Assembly (NCBI RefSeq): GCF_040639655.1
Contig: NZ_JBFAAI010000033.1
Span: 1 to 64,000 of the forward strand
Direction: 5' to 3'
Length of the DNA stretch: 64,000 nt
From: Actinoplanes sp040639655
GTDB taxonomy: Bacteria > Actinomycetota > Actinomycetes > Mycobacteriales > Micromonosporaceae
Below, one piece after another: positions 8,271-16,470 of this stretch (position 1 is its first letter; every line of letters begins with the position of its first letter). Below the pieces are notes generated by a model. It did no database searches, was not told the origin of the DNA, and was given only the letters and a program-made list of their open reading frames with translations. Made by a program: the position numbers and the translations under genes.

Positions 8271-8944
8271 CTGGTGATCCGGTAGCGGTCGCCGCGGTAG
8301 ACGGACCGGGTGAACTCGACGATCCGCCCGCCGTCGTCGCGGGTGGTGCGCTCGAACAGCAGGGCCGGTGAATGCAGCGGGACGCCGAGCAGCCCGGACT
8401 CGTCGGTATCGGTGACCGTCGGCTCCACGGTCTGCACCGCCTCGGCCGGGTTCACCCCGTGGTGTTCCCGCAGCCGCCGGTAGAGCGAGCCGGCCACGAA
8501 GTCCCCGGCGGCGATGCCGGGCACCAGGCCGGCCGGCAGCCGGATCTGTTCGATGGCCATCGGCTCGCCGTCGACGATCCGCAGCCGGCGCACGTACAGC
8601 AGGGTGTCGGCGGGGGAGACCTGCAACCGCCGGCCGAGCCGGGCGCCGGCCGGTTCGGTGCGGAAGTCGAGGACCTCGCTCGTCCAGTCGCCGTCGGCCG
8701 GCGGAACCGGTTCCCCGAAGCCGGACGGAACCTCCTGGGAGATCTTGTGAGGGCTGGTGAAGGTGCCGCGTCCGTGCTGGCGCACGAGCAGGCCGGTGCG
8801 GGCCAGGTCGTCGATGGCGGCCCGCACGGTCGGCCGGGAGGCCCGCAGCAGTTCGGACAGCATGCGCTCCGACGGCATCGGGTCGCCGGGCGCCCGCGCG
8901 TCGATCAACTCCCGGAGTCTGTCCCGAACTTCAGCGCGCCGCAT
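8240..8944 (-). CDS. GntR/HutC-family regulator with UTRA sensor domain
   Basis: A 234-residue transcription factor with an N-terminal winged helix (about residues 1-65, with SERMLSELLRASRPTVRAAID as the recognition region) and a C-terminal UTRA ligand domain (about 80-230, with LYVRRLRIVDGEPMAIE and RSVYRGDRYRITSHL). HutC-type UTRA domains bind sugars, sugar phosphates or small metabolites. The gene is divergent from a secreted GH16-like/lectin enzyme. Between them lie five regularly spaced GTGGTC elements and a dyad built on TGGTATGG, the first element only 17 bases from this start. Local and self regulation is the simplest reading. Confidence 0.88.
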   Translation of the reverse strand: MRRAEVRDRLRELIDARAPGDPMPSERMLSELLRASRPTVRAAIDDLARTGLLVRQHGRGTFTSPHKISQEVPSGFGEPVPPADGDWTSEVLDFRTEPAGARLGRRLQVSPADTLLYVRRLRIVDGEPMAIEQIRLPAGLVPGIAAGDFVAGSLYRRLREHHGVNPAEAVQTVEPTVTDTDESGLLGVPLHSPALLFERTTRDDGGRIVEFTRSVYRGDRYRITSHLRLGPDSG

Positions 8945-8961
8945 ACCGTCCCCATCGCCCA

Positions 8962-9034
8962 GTGGTCAGCAATGCCTGTGGTCAGCATCGCCCCGTGGTC
9001 AGCATCGCCCCGTGGTCCGCATTGTCCAGTGGTC
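8962..9034. repeat. Five-copy 17-bp GTGGTC operator-like array
   Basis: The core GTGGTC recurs at 8962, 8978, 8995, 9012 and 9029, that is, at steps of 16, 17, 17 and 17 bases. The flanks are conserved in the middle copies (GTGGTCAGCATCGCCCC twice in tandem). The array fills the divergent region between the GntR regulator and the secreted glycosidase and is most simply a multi-site operator. Confidence 0.7.
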
Positions 9035-9094
9035 CGCCGGAGCAGTCTCGCGGTTCGAGGCACACCCTGTCGACCCCCGCGGATTGCACTGTTA

Positions 9095-9105
9095 AGAAAG
9101 TTTCG
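9095..9105 (+). promoter_or_regulatory. GAAA-N-TTTC inverted repeat of xylanolytic type
   Basis: AGAAAGTTTCG lies 86 bases upstream of the secreted glycosidase start. It differs by one base from the CGAAA-N-TTTCG element reported upstream of Streptomyces xylanase genes. A role here is inferred from position only. Confidence 0.4.
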
Positions 9106-9123
9106 GGATGGGTATTGACGTTT

Positions 9124-9163
9124 ACCACTGGTATGGCCCACGGTTGCTTGCCATACCACTGGT
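9124..9163. promoter_or_regulatory. Dyad operator before the secreted glycosidase
   Basis: TGGTATGG at 9129-9136 and CCATACCA at 9151-9158 form an 8-bp inverted repeat. Each arm also carries a copy of ACCACTGGT (9124-9132 and 9155-9163). A TTGACG -35-like hexamer lies at 9115-9120. The site shares the TGGT core with the upstream array and is the likely promoter-proximal binding site of the divergent GntR regulator. Confidence 0.6.
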
Positions 9164-9190
9164 CACCGCTGAAGTAAGGAGCCCACCCCC

Positions 9191-10549
9191 ATGGGTCAGA
9201 CCCCGATACGCAAGATCGCCATCGGTACGACCATGGCCGCGACCGTGGCGGCCCTCACCGGTATCGGCATCGCGGCCGCCCCGACCGGCAGTGCCGCCGT
9301 CAGCTGTGGCGTGCTGTTCGACGACTTCAACTACTCCTCGCGCACCGACCCGGCGCTCGGCCAGCGGGGGTGGAGCGTCCGTACCAGCGCCGGCGGCCCC
9401 GGCGTGAGCGGTGCCCGCTGGCTCGCCGACAACGTGTCCTTCCCGACCGTCGACGGGCAGAAGGCCGTCCAGCTGCGTGCCGTCACCGACGGCACCGCGG
9501 CCGGCACCTCGCACGCGGAGTTCTCGCAGAGCAACCGCCGCTTCTTCGAGGGCACCTACTTCGCCCGGATCAAGTTCGCCGACACCCCGGTCAGCGGCGC
9601 GGACGGCGACCATGTGAACCAGACCTTCTACACGATCTCCCCGCTGGCCGCCCCGCGCGATCCGCTCTACTCCGAGATGGACTTCTCCGAATACCTGCCC
9701 AACGGCGGCTGGGGCGAGCCGGGCCCGATCAACTACCAGACCACCTGGTACACGTACGTCGCCGACCCGTGGTTCGCCGACAATGTGCACAGCAAACAGT
9801 CCCGCAGCATCGCCGGCTGGCACGACGTGATGGCCACCGTCTCCGGCGGCCACGTGAAGTACTACATCGACGGCGCCCTCGTCGGCGACCACTCCGGCAA
9901 GGTCTACCCCCGGCAGAACATGTCGATCGACTTCAACCAGTGGTTCATCGACCTGGCCGGGCACACCGGCGGCGCCAGCACCTGGCTCCAGTCCGTCGAC
10001 TACGTCTACCACGCCAAGAAGCAGGTGCTCAGCCCCGCACAGGCGTCGGCCGCGATCAACGCGTACCGCTCGGCCGGCACCACGCATGCCGACAACGTCG
10101 TCACCACCAACGACTGCGACGCCGGCACACCGCCCACCAACCCGCCGACCACACCGCCGGCGACCGGCGCGACGATGCTACAGTCCAACTTCAGCGGCCG
10201 CTGCATCGACATCCCCGGCGGCGTGCCGAACGCCGGCTCCCGCCTGCAGACCTGGGACTGCAACGGCACCGACGCCCAGAAGTGGACGTTCCAACCCGAC
10301 GGCACGCTGCGCGCGATGGGCAAGTGCATGGATCCGGCCGGCGGTGCCCTCACCAACGGCACCCCGATCCAGCTGACCGACTGCAACACCAACCCGGTCC
10401 AGCGATTCACCCTCACCTCCGCCCGGACTCTGCTGAACGTCTCCTCCGGCCGCTGCGTCGACATCAAGGACTGGGTCGGCTCCAACGGCGCGGTTCTGCA
10501 GCTCTGGGACTGCGCGGGTACTGCCAACCAGATCTGGGGCAAGATCTGA
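9191..10549 (+). CDS. Secreted GH16-like enzyme with ricin-type lectin domain
   Basis: A 452-residue exported protein. GGAG about 10 bases upstream supports the ATG. The signal peptide runs to about residue 36 (GIAAAPTGSAAV). The first domain (about 40-295) is a concanavalin-like beta-sandwich containing SEMDFSEYLPNGGWG, which resembles the acidic E-x-D-x-x-E active site of GH16 glucanases, with a tail HVKYYIDGALVGDH typical of that fold. After a Thr/Pro linker (NPPTTPPATG), residues about 330-452 form a beta-trefoil (CBM13/ricin B) with Q-x-W repeats QKWTF, QRFTL and NQIWG. It probably binds and cleaves an extracellular polysaccharide. The GntR gene upstream and the operator array between them suggest substrate-induced expression. 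Confidence 0.82.
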   Translation: MGQTPIRKIAIGTTMAATVAALTGIGIAAAPTGSAAVSCGVLFDDFNYSSRTDPALGQRGWSVRTSAGGPGVSGARWLADNVSFPTVDGQKAVQLRAVTDGTAAGTSHAEFSQSNRRFFEGTYFARIKFADTPVSGADGDHVNQTFYTISPLAAPRDPLYSEMDFSEYLPNGGWGEPGPINYQTTWYTYVADPWFADNVHSKQSRSIAGWHDVMATVSGGHVKYYIDGALVGDHSGKVYPRQNMSIDFNQWFIDLAGHTGGASTWLQSVDYVYHAKKQVLSPAQASAAINAYRSAGTTHADNVVTTNDCDAGTPPTNPPTTPPATGATMLQSNFSGRCIDIPGGVPNAGSRLQTWDCNGTDAQKWTFQPDGTLRAMGKCMDPAGGALTNGTPIQLTDCNTNPVQRFTLTSARTLLNVSSGRCVDIKDWVGSNGAVLQLWDCAGTANQIWGKI

Positions 10550-10564
10550 TCCGTCGCCTGCCCC

Positions 10565-10605
10565 GCGGGGATGGCCGGGCCGCGGCGTGGCCCGGCCATC
10601 CCCGC
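10565..10605 (+). terminator. Strong terminator hairpin of the GH16-like gene
   Basis: A 17-bp perfect stem encloses a 7-base loop (GCGGCGT) and begins 16 bases after the stop. GGGATGGCCGGGCC is the rising arm, mirrored by GGCCCGGCCATCCC. It is the strongest hairpin I noticed in the window. Confidence 0.8.
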
Positions 10606-10723
10606 CGGACCGCCTGTCATGGGGTGCCGGCCTCCGCCTCGCCGCACGTTCGTGGTGGGCGCAGGACTCCGCCCGCCACAGGCGGACGGGCTTCGGCTCG
10701 CCCCGCCCGGAAGTGCGCAACCG

Positions 10724-10729
10724 TAGGAT
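10724..10729 (+). promoter_or_regulatory. Leaderless -10 box (TAGGAT) for the phosphotransferase
   Basis: TAGGAT ends six bases before the GTG at 10736. There is no Shine-Dalgarno in the gap, which supports both a leaderless mRNA and this start. Confidence 0.55.
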
Positions 10730-10735
10730 GGGCCG

Positions 10736-11467
10736 GTGGGATGGGAGGCACTTCGGTACTGGGGTGAGGACTCCACCCGCATCGAACCCCTTGCCGGTGG
10801 AGTCGCCAACGACGTATGGAGTGTCCGCGTCGGCGGGCGCCTCGCCGTCGGCCGTCTCGGTACCAGGAGCGACGCGGATCTGGCGTGGGAGACCGAGCTC
10901 CTGCAGTACCTCGACCGCGCGGGTCTGGCCGTGCCGGCGCCGATCCCGGCCACGGACGGACGGCTGTTCGCCGGCGGTCTGGTGGTCATGACCTACCTGG
11001 ACGGCGGACCGCCCGAGACGCGGGACGACTGGCGCCGCGTAGCCGCTACGCTGCGGCTGCTGCATCGGCTGACGCAAGACTGGCCACAGCGACCGGGCTG
11101 GCGGTCGTCCGTCGACCTTCTGCACGCCGAGTCCGGGACGAAGATCGATCTGGGCGCGATGCCCGCCGAGGGTGTGGCCCGATGCCGAGCCGCGTGGGCC
11201 CGGCTCGCCGGACGCCCGACATCCGTCGTCCACGGCGACCCCAACCCCGGCAACATCCGCATGACCGCGGACCGCGTAGGGCTGATCGACTGGGACGAGT
11301 CACACGCCGACGTCCCCGACCTCGATCTCGTACTGCCCGGCAATGCCGCCGGCCTCGAGGACACCGCGTACGACATCGCCGCGCAGGCGTCAGCCGCGTG
11401 GGAGGCCGCCGTCTGCTGGGACGACGACTACTCGGTGAAGCGCCTCGCCGAGGCCCGCCCGGTCTGA
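10736..11467 (+). CDS. Aminoglycoside phosphotransferase-family kinase
   Basis: A 243-residue APH/choline-kinase-fold protein. The catalytic loop is VVHGDPNPGN (about residues 162-171) and the metal-binding aspartate lies in GLIDWDESH (about 178-186). The N-terminal part GGVANDVWSVRVGG is a nucleotide-binding loop. Proteins of this type phosphorylate hydroxyl groups of small molecules, but only some confer antibiotic resistance, and no resistance-specific feature is visible, so the substrate is unknown. It is an isolated gene with a leaderless-type promoter. Confidence 0.8.
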   Translation: MGWEALRYWGEDSTRIEPLAGGVANDVWSVRVGGRLAVGRLGTRSDADLAWETELLQYLDRAGLAVPAPIPATDGRLFAGGLVVMTYLDGGPPETRDDWRRVAATLRLLHRLTQDWPQRPGWRSSVDLLHAESGTKIDLGAMPAEGVARCRAAWARLAGRPTSVVHGDPNPGNIRMTADRVGLIDWDESHADVPDLDLVLPGNAAGLEDTAYDIAAQASAAWEAAVCWDDDYSVKRLAEARPV

Positions 11468-11533
11468 CGACGCCTTCGAGCCGGGCGCCCGGCGACGCCG
11501 GCCACTGACTTGCCGCTGCCTCATCGCATTTCA

Positions 11534-11621
11534 CTGCTCATCGCGGCCCGCTGTTCGCCGCAGCCCGGTCCGCTGCTCGCCGCATCCCGACTGCTCGCCG
11601 CGCGTCCCGGCTGCTCGCCGC
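11534..11621. repeat. Degenerate CTGCTCGCCGC repeats
   Basis: Five copies of CTGCTCGCCGC or a close variant start at 11534, 11551, 11573, 11591 and 11611, separated by 17-22 bases. They lie in the 227-base space between the phosphotransferase and the convergent SDR gene. No gene is supported here. Confidence 0.5.
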
Positions 11622-11694
11622 GTCGCGCCGGCCATCGTGCGCCGGTCACCGCGGTCCGCCGGTGGCCCCCCGACGGCCGGTCGCACCGGCCGGA

Positions 11695-12408
11695 TCACTG
11701 CACGCCGAGCACCCGGTGCCCCACCGCGATGGACTCGCCGGAGATCGCCGCGGCCTGGGCCGAGACCAGGAACGTGACGAGCGCGGCGACCTGCTCGGGT
11801 GTGGAGTCGCCGGGTGCACCCGCGCGCGGGGCCGGGTCCGGTGTCGCGGTGACCGTACCCGGATTGACGACGTTGACCGTGACCCCGGTCCCGGCGACCG
11901 AGTCGGCCAGGGCCTTCGACGCGACGATCACGGCGGCGTTGCGGACGGCGCCGGTCACCGAGCGGCTCAGGAACGCGTTCTGGCCGCTGATGTTGACGAC
12001 GCGCCCGAAACCGGCCCGGCGCATGAACGGCAGCACCGCGCCGACGACACGCAGATAGCCGACCGTCTTCGCGTCGAACGCCTCCAGCACCTGCCCCGGA
12101 TCCTGGTCCTTGGCCGGATCGAGGGTGTGTGCCGGCGGCGCGGCGGCATTGACCAGGATGTCGACGGCACCCTCGGCCGCGATCAGCCGGCCGATGGCGG
12201 CGGTCACCGAGGTCGCGTCGCGGGTGTCCAGGGTGATCGTGGCTACGTCGCCGCCGAGTTCGGCGGCTGCCTTCTCGAGTTTGTCCGCCGAACGCGCGGC
12301 CAGCACCACCCGGACCTTCTCGCGGACCAGCGCGGCGGCGACCGCCCGGCCGATCAGGCCACTGCCGCCGACGATCAGAGCGGTACGCCCCGCAATGCCG
12401 AGATCCAC
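11695..12408 (-). CDS. Short-chain dehydrogenase/reductase (SDR)
   Basis: A 237-residue NAD(P)-dependent oxidoreductase. The cofactor motif is VGGSGLIGRA (residues 13-22), NAAAPP replaces the usual NNAG, and a serine in VVNISGQNAF precedes the expected tyrosine region. At the YxxxK position the sequence reads RNAAVIVASKALAD: the lysine is clear but the tyrosine appears to be replaced by valine. The catalytic tetrad may therefore be incomplete, so the enzyme may be specialised or inactive. GGAGGAGG seven to eight bases upstream supports the GTG start. Tandem-repeat tracts lie on both sides of the gene. Confidence 0.8.
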   Translation of the reverse strand: MDLGIAGRTALIVGGSGLIGRAVAAALVREKVRVVLAARSADKLEKAAAELGGDVATITLDTRDATSVTAAIGRLIAAEGAVDILVNAAAPPAHTLDPAKDQDPGQVLEAFDAKTVGYLRVVGAVLPFMRRAGFGRVVNISGQNAFLSRSVTGAVRNAAVIVASKALADSVAGTGVTVNVVNPGTVTATPDPAPRAGAPGDSTPEQVAALVTFLVSAQAAAISGESIAVGHRVLGVQ

Positions 12409-12511
12409 TGATGTCCTCCTCCACGAGCCGGCTGGGAACCTGCCCGATCATGCCCGTTCGCCGTCGGAATCATTGCTCCTCGGCGCCGCTTCGCCGTAGC
12501 CCCGAGCCGTG

Positions 12512-12753
12512 GTGAAGGTCGCGCCGGGTGGAGGTGAAAGCGGCTCCGGGTCGAGGCGAAGGCGGCCCCGGTTAGAGGTGAACGTGGCTCCAGGCCGTGG
12601 TGAGGGTGGCGCCGGGCAGACGTGAAGGCGACGCCGGGCAAAGGTGAAAGCGGCTCTGGTCCGTGATCAAGGGGGCGCCGGGTCGGGGTGAGAGCGGCGC
12701 CGGGCCGTGGTACGGGCGGGCCTGGGCCGTGGTGCACGGAGGCCCGGGCCGTC
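12512..12753. repeat. 22-bp degenerate tandem repeat, eleven units
   Basis: Eleven head-to-tail 22-base units can be aligned without gaps, starting at 12512 and every 22 bases to 12732. The approximate consensus is GTGAAGGCGGC plus GCCGGGCCGTG. A weaker unit precedes the run and a fragment follows it. Because 22 is not a multiple of three, the reading frame rotates through the repeat, so the Pro/His-rich minus-strand open frame across it is unlikely to be a gene. The repeats occupy most of the 417 bases between the SDR start and the next small gene. Confidence 0.85.
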
Positions 12754-12825
12754 GGACCCGGGCCCACAGGACTCGGCATGCCGGGCCCGCGCCAGGGCCG
12801 GAGCCGCGTCAGCGATGGCCGGCGC

Positions 12826-12990
12826 TCAGCGGATGCGCTGGGCGAGCTTGGCGACAGCGCCCCCGACCACCAGGCTGACCACCGGGGTGGCCATGGCCGG
12901 CAGGCGGGTCTTGCGCATGACGTAGGCGGTGGCCGCGCTGGTCACGACAGGCAGTGCGGTCCTCACGGCAGTGCTCACGGCGGAGTTCAT
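12826..12990 (-). CDS. Small hydrophobic protein of unknown function
   Basis: A 54-residue protein from the ATG at 12990, with AAGGGA 10-15 bases upstream. The sequence (NSAVSTAVRTALPVVTSAATAYVMRKTRL, then ATPVVSLVVGGAVAKLAQRIR) has two moderately hydrophobic stretches flanking a basic turn and ends in a basic tail. A small membrane-associated protein is plausible. I do not recognise a family. An alternative start at 13050 adds 20 Arg/Pro-rich residues and looks wrong. Confidence 0.5.
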   Translation of the reverse strand: MNSAVSTAVRTALPVVTSAATAYVMRKTRLPAMATPVVSLVVGGAVAKLAQRIR

Positions 12991-13207
12991 CGCGGATCGG
13001 GTCCCTTCGGGTCGCTGGCAAGCCGGCCGGAGGAGCAAGCCGGCCGGCACGGCTTGCGATACCCAGCGTCCCCGGATCTACGCACCCCGGCCTGTCCCGC
13101 CGGGAGTGAATTTCCGGCCACCGGACGGTTCGCCGCTGGCCGGCGGTAGCACCGCGCGGCCTGAGCGTGGCGTGTGTGCCATCAGACCGTGTCGTCGAAC
13201 CGCGCCG

Positions 13208-15533
13208 TCAGACCGCGCCGCCCGAGCGTGCCAGTGCGGGCTGATCGATGTACCGGTCCTCGTACGCCTCAGCCGTCATCGGGCGACCGAAGTGGTACCC
13301 CTGAGCCAGCCGGTAGCCGACCCCGTGCAGGTGCTCGGCCTGTTCGGCGGTCTCCACGCCCTCCGCGACGGCGTCGATGCCGAAGTCCGTGGTGAAGCCG
13401 ATGATGTTCTTGACGATGATGGCTCCGGCCCGGCCGGCGGTGTCGCCGCTGACGAAGGACTTGTCGACCTTGAGGACGTCGACCGGGCAGGTGAGCAGCA
13501 GGCTGAGCGACGAGTGGCCGGTGCCGAAATCGTCGAGGGCGATACGCAGACCGAGGGTCTTGAGCCGGTGCAGCTGCTCGACGGCGGTGTCGGCGTTGAG
13601 GACGGCGGTCTCGGTGACCTCGATCAGCAGGCGTCGGGTGTCGGCGCCGGTGGTCTGCAGGATGTCGGCGACCGTGTCGACGAAGCCGGGGTCGGCCAGT
13701 TGCCGGGCCGAGACGTTCACGCTGATCCGGGTCGGCGCGGCGGCACCGTAGCGGGCGGACCAGGCGGCGCTCTGCCGGCAGGCCTGCGCGAAGACCCAGG
13801 CACCCAGTTCGCTGATCACACCGATGCGTTCAGCGACCGGGATGAAGACGTCGGGCGGCACCAGTCCCCGTTCGGGATGCTGCCAGCGCAGCAGCGCCTC
13901 CACACCGGTCGCCGTGCCGCCGGGCAGGCTGACGATCGGCTGGAAGAGCAGGAAGAACTGGTCGTCGCGCAGGGCCGTGCGGAGGTCGGCGGCCAGACGG
14001 GCGGTGTCGGCGGCGGCCATGTCCATACCCGCGTCGAACCACTGCCAGCGGCTGCCGCCGGTGCCCTTGGCGGCGTACATCGCGACGTCGGCGCGGCGCA
14101 GCAGCTCAGCCGGGTCGTCACCGGGCCGGGCACCGGTGACGCCGAGGCTGGCGGCGGTGCGCAGGGTCGCGCCGTCGAGTTCCGCGGGCTGTTCCACCGC
14201 GGCGAGCAGCTGTTCGAGTAGGATCGGCAGGTCGTCGGCCGACCGTACGACGACGGCGAACTCGTCGCCGCCGAGGCGGGTGAGCAGGCCGTTGCCGCCG
14301 AGGGTGCGGGCCAGCCGTCGGCTGGTCTCCTGGATCAGCTGGTCGCCCACGCGGTGGCCGAGCCGGTCGTTGACCGCCTTGAAATCGTCGAGGTCGAGCA
14401 GGGCGACGTGGAAGGTCTCGCCGTCGGTGAGCAGCTGCTGCGTGTGCTGCTCGAACAGAGCCCGGTTGCCGGCACCGGTGAGGCTGTCGTGGGTGGCCTG
14501 GTGGGTGAGCCGGTCCTGGTATTCACGCAGCTGGGAGAGTTGCCCGTCGACGGTGCCGAGCAGACGCTGGTTGTCACGCAGAGCGAGGATCTGCCGGAGG
14601 ACGACGAAGGCGGTGAGGGCCACCACGACCGACCTCCATCGTGTGAGCCTGGACCGGATCGGCGATGTCGGTACCCAGCAGGAGGGCATCGGTGACGGCG
14701 ATCGCCAGGTACGGCACCAGGCTGATCCGCTGCCGGGGCCGCCGCCGCTGCGGATCCCGGTTGCCGGCGAGCTGCTGGCTGACGGCTGCCAGGTGGATGC
14801 TGAACGCCGCCACCGGGACGGCGATGAGACTGGTGGACAGGTACGGCCGGTCGATCAGGAACGGTGACAGACTGCCGAGTGCGCTGCTGACCGCGCTGCC
14901 GGTGGCCAGGATGTAGATGGCGCGCCGGTCGAGGCGTCCCGCTCCGGCGAAGGCGACCTTGACGAACGTCGCCATCGACAGGCAGGCGACGACACTGGTG
15001 GCCAGCATCGGACCGGCGGTCCCGGTCTGGGTGACCCACTGCTGGTGGTTGCGCAGCGAGAAATGCCAGATCAGCGTGCCGACGGTCAGCAGGACGATGC
15101 CCGCGTCGGCGCCGAACCGGATCCAGTCGGCGCGGCTGCGCTGCCACGACGGCAGTCGCAGCAGCGCCCACAGCACCGTGCCGAGGACGCCGAGGTAGAG
15201 GGCGAGGGCGACCGGTCCGACCCGCTGCGACGGCGCGGCGCCGCCGACGGCGTCGGCCGCGTTCGCGGCGATGCCCAGCGCGAACAGCCCGCACGCAATG
15301 GTCAGGTGCCGCCAGAACCGGCGGGTGCCCGGATCCAGGTCGGTGCGCCGGCTGACCGACCAGCACGCGTGCCCGGCCAGCGCCGCGCTCACCGGCAGCG
15401 GAAGCCAGCCCACCACCGGATGCGCCCAGACGTGGACCAGCCCGGCCGCCAGCCACACGCCGCCGAACACCACGATGATCGCGGTGGCGGCCAGCAGGCT
15501 GCGGTGGCGCCCTGGTGATGTTGGTTGCGGCAC
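13208..15533 (-). pseudogene. Frameshifted membrane GGDEF-EAL protein
   Basis: Two overlapping frames together spell one c-di-GMP enzyme. The 5' part, from GTG 15533 with GGAAGGA upstream, encodes about eight hydrophobic helices and breaks off after VPYLAIAVTDALLLGTDIADPVQAHTM. The other frame resumes with VVVALTAFVVLRQILALRDN and continues through a GGDEF domain (RLGGDEFAVVV, no RxxD inhibition site) and a complete EAL domain (GVEALLRWQHP, SVNVSARQL, LDDFGTGHSS, VAEGVETAEQ, AQGYHFGRP). The intact paralogue at 23263-25899 reads straight through the same junction. The span is 2,326 bases, 775 codons plus one base, so a single extra base within about 14624-14640 (a GTCGGTCG duplication-like spot) explains it. 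It could be a real inactivating mutation or a sequencing error. If repaired, it is a diguanylate cyclase/phosphodiesterase with a membrane sensor. Confidence 0.85.
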
Positions 15534-15661
15534 GTCGGGGTGGTCCTTCCGGAGGGCGGTTCGTACCGACACGTCGGCGCGCCCCCCGGAAATCTGAGCC
15601 GTCCGGAGTTCCTTTTCCTTGCTGTACGGCAAGTTGACCTCGGTCGATGATCTCTCTTCGG

Positions 15662-16384
15662 CTACCCGGGTACCGGCTGTGCGACGGGCTGGAACGCGAC
15701 GTCGGACACGTCCGCGACCAGCTCGGTGAAATCGGTGCCGTAGGCGGCCGGCTCGACGATCCGCAGTACCAGCGCGAACGGCCGGTCCGCGCCGTATTTC
15801 TGGTGCAGCGCGACGTGGTGCGCGGCCAGGTAGCGGGCGGCGGCGAGGTTGCTGCCCGCGCTCAGGCCGCCGAGGAGGAACACCGGGTGCCCGCCGGCCG
15901 GGCCCCAGAACCGGGCGAGCAGGACGTAGCTGGTCTCCGGGCTCTGCGTGTAAGCGGTGCCGCCGACGGTGAACGACAGCCGCCGTTTCTCCTCCTCGCA
16001 TACCTCGTACCGGACACCGCGCAGGATGGTTCGTACGTGCGTGGCGCCGCGCGGGTTGGCCCCGCCCGGACCGCCGACGCAGAATTCGGTCAGCCGGCCG
16101 ATCTCTCCGGTCGGCTGGCTCTCGCCGACCCGGTCAGCGTGTGCCCCGCATTCCCGGGCGATGGTCGCCAGTTCGACCAGCGCCGCGACGTCGCGGCGGT
16201 GGACGCTGAACTCGCTCGGTGACGAGGCGTGCCGCGACACCACCATGAGGCAGCTCGTACCGGCGGTGAGACCGAAGAAGGCACGTTCACGGCCCAGCTT
16301 GCGCCGGCGTACCAGGAGACCGGCCAGCCACACGGCCGTACCGGCGATGATGCTCGCCAGCAGATTGATCAGAAGGTCGTCCAC
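15662..16384 (-). CDS. Membrane-anchored protein of unknown function
   Basis: A 240-residue protein. The GTG start at 16384 leads into one N-terminal transmembrane helix (DDLLINLLASIIAGTAVWLAG) and a basic stop-transfer RRRKLGRER. The soluble part has FFGLTAGTSCLMVVSRH, SVHRRDVAALVELATIA, a glycine-rich loop FCVGGPGGANPRGATH, ETSYVLLARFW, and a conserved-looking end FTELVADVSDVAFQP. It reminds me of a widespread actinobacterial family of unknown function, possibly with a nucleotide-binding-like fold, but I cannot name it. An alternative start at 16444 would add 20 residues. The gene is divergent from the WYL regulator, 86 bases away. Confidence 0.65.
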   Translation of the reverse strand: MDDLLINLLASIIAGTAVWLAGLLVRRRKLGRERAFFGLTAGTSCLMVVSRHASSPSEFSVHRRDVAALVELATIARECGAHADRVGESQPTGEIGRLTEFCVGGPGGANPRGATHVRTILRGVRYEVCEEEKRRLSFTVGGTAYTQSPETSYVLLARFWGPAGGHPVFLLGGLSAGSNLAAARYLAAHHVALHQKYGADRPFALVLRIVEPAAYGTDFTELVADVSDVAFQPVAQPVPG

Positions 16385-16470
16385 GCCTCGATGATGTCTG
16401 ATGTCGTCCAAGCGCGGCGCCCGCCGTCCCCTGCGCGAGATCAAGCCCGGAAAGACGGGAGAATCGGTAC

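Noticed and set aside
8962..9034. CRISPR array for the regularly spaced repeats
   Set aside because: The units are 16-17 bases with a 6-base core and no unique spacers, and no cas genes are present. An operator array fits better. The 22-bp repeats at 12512 are tandem without spacers as well.
10736..11467. An aminoglycoside resistance gene
   Set aside because: Only the general APH fold motifs are visible. Nothing indicates an antibiotic substrate, and there is no mobile context.
12375..12779. A Pro/His/Arg-rich minus-strand frame across the 22-bp repeats
   Set aside because: The repeat length is not a multiple of three, so all frames stay open by composition alone. There is no ribosome binding site or recognisable domain.
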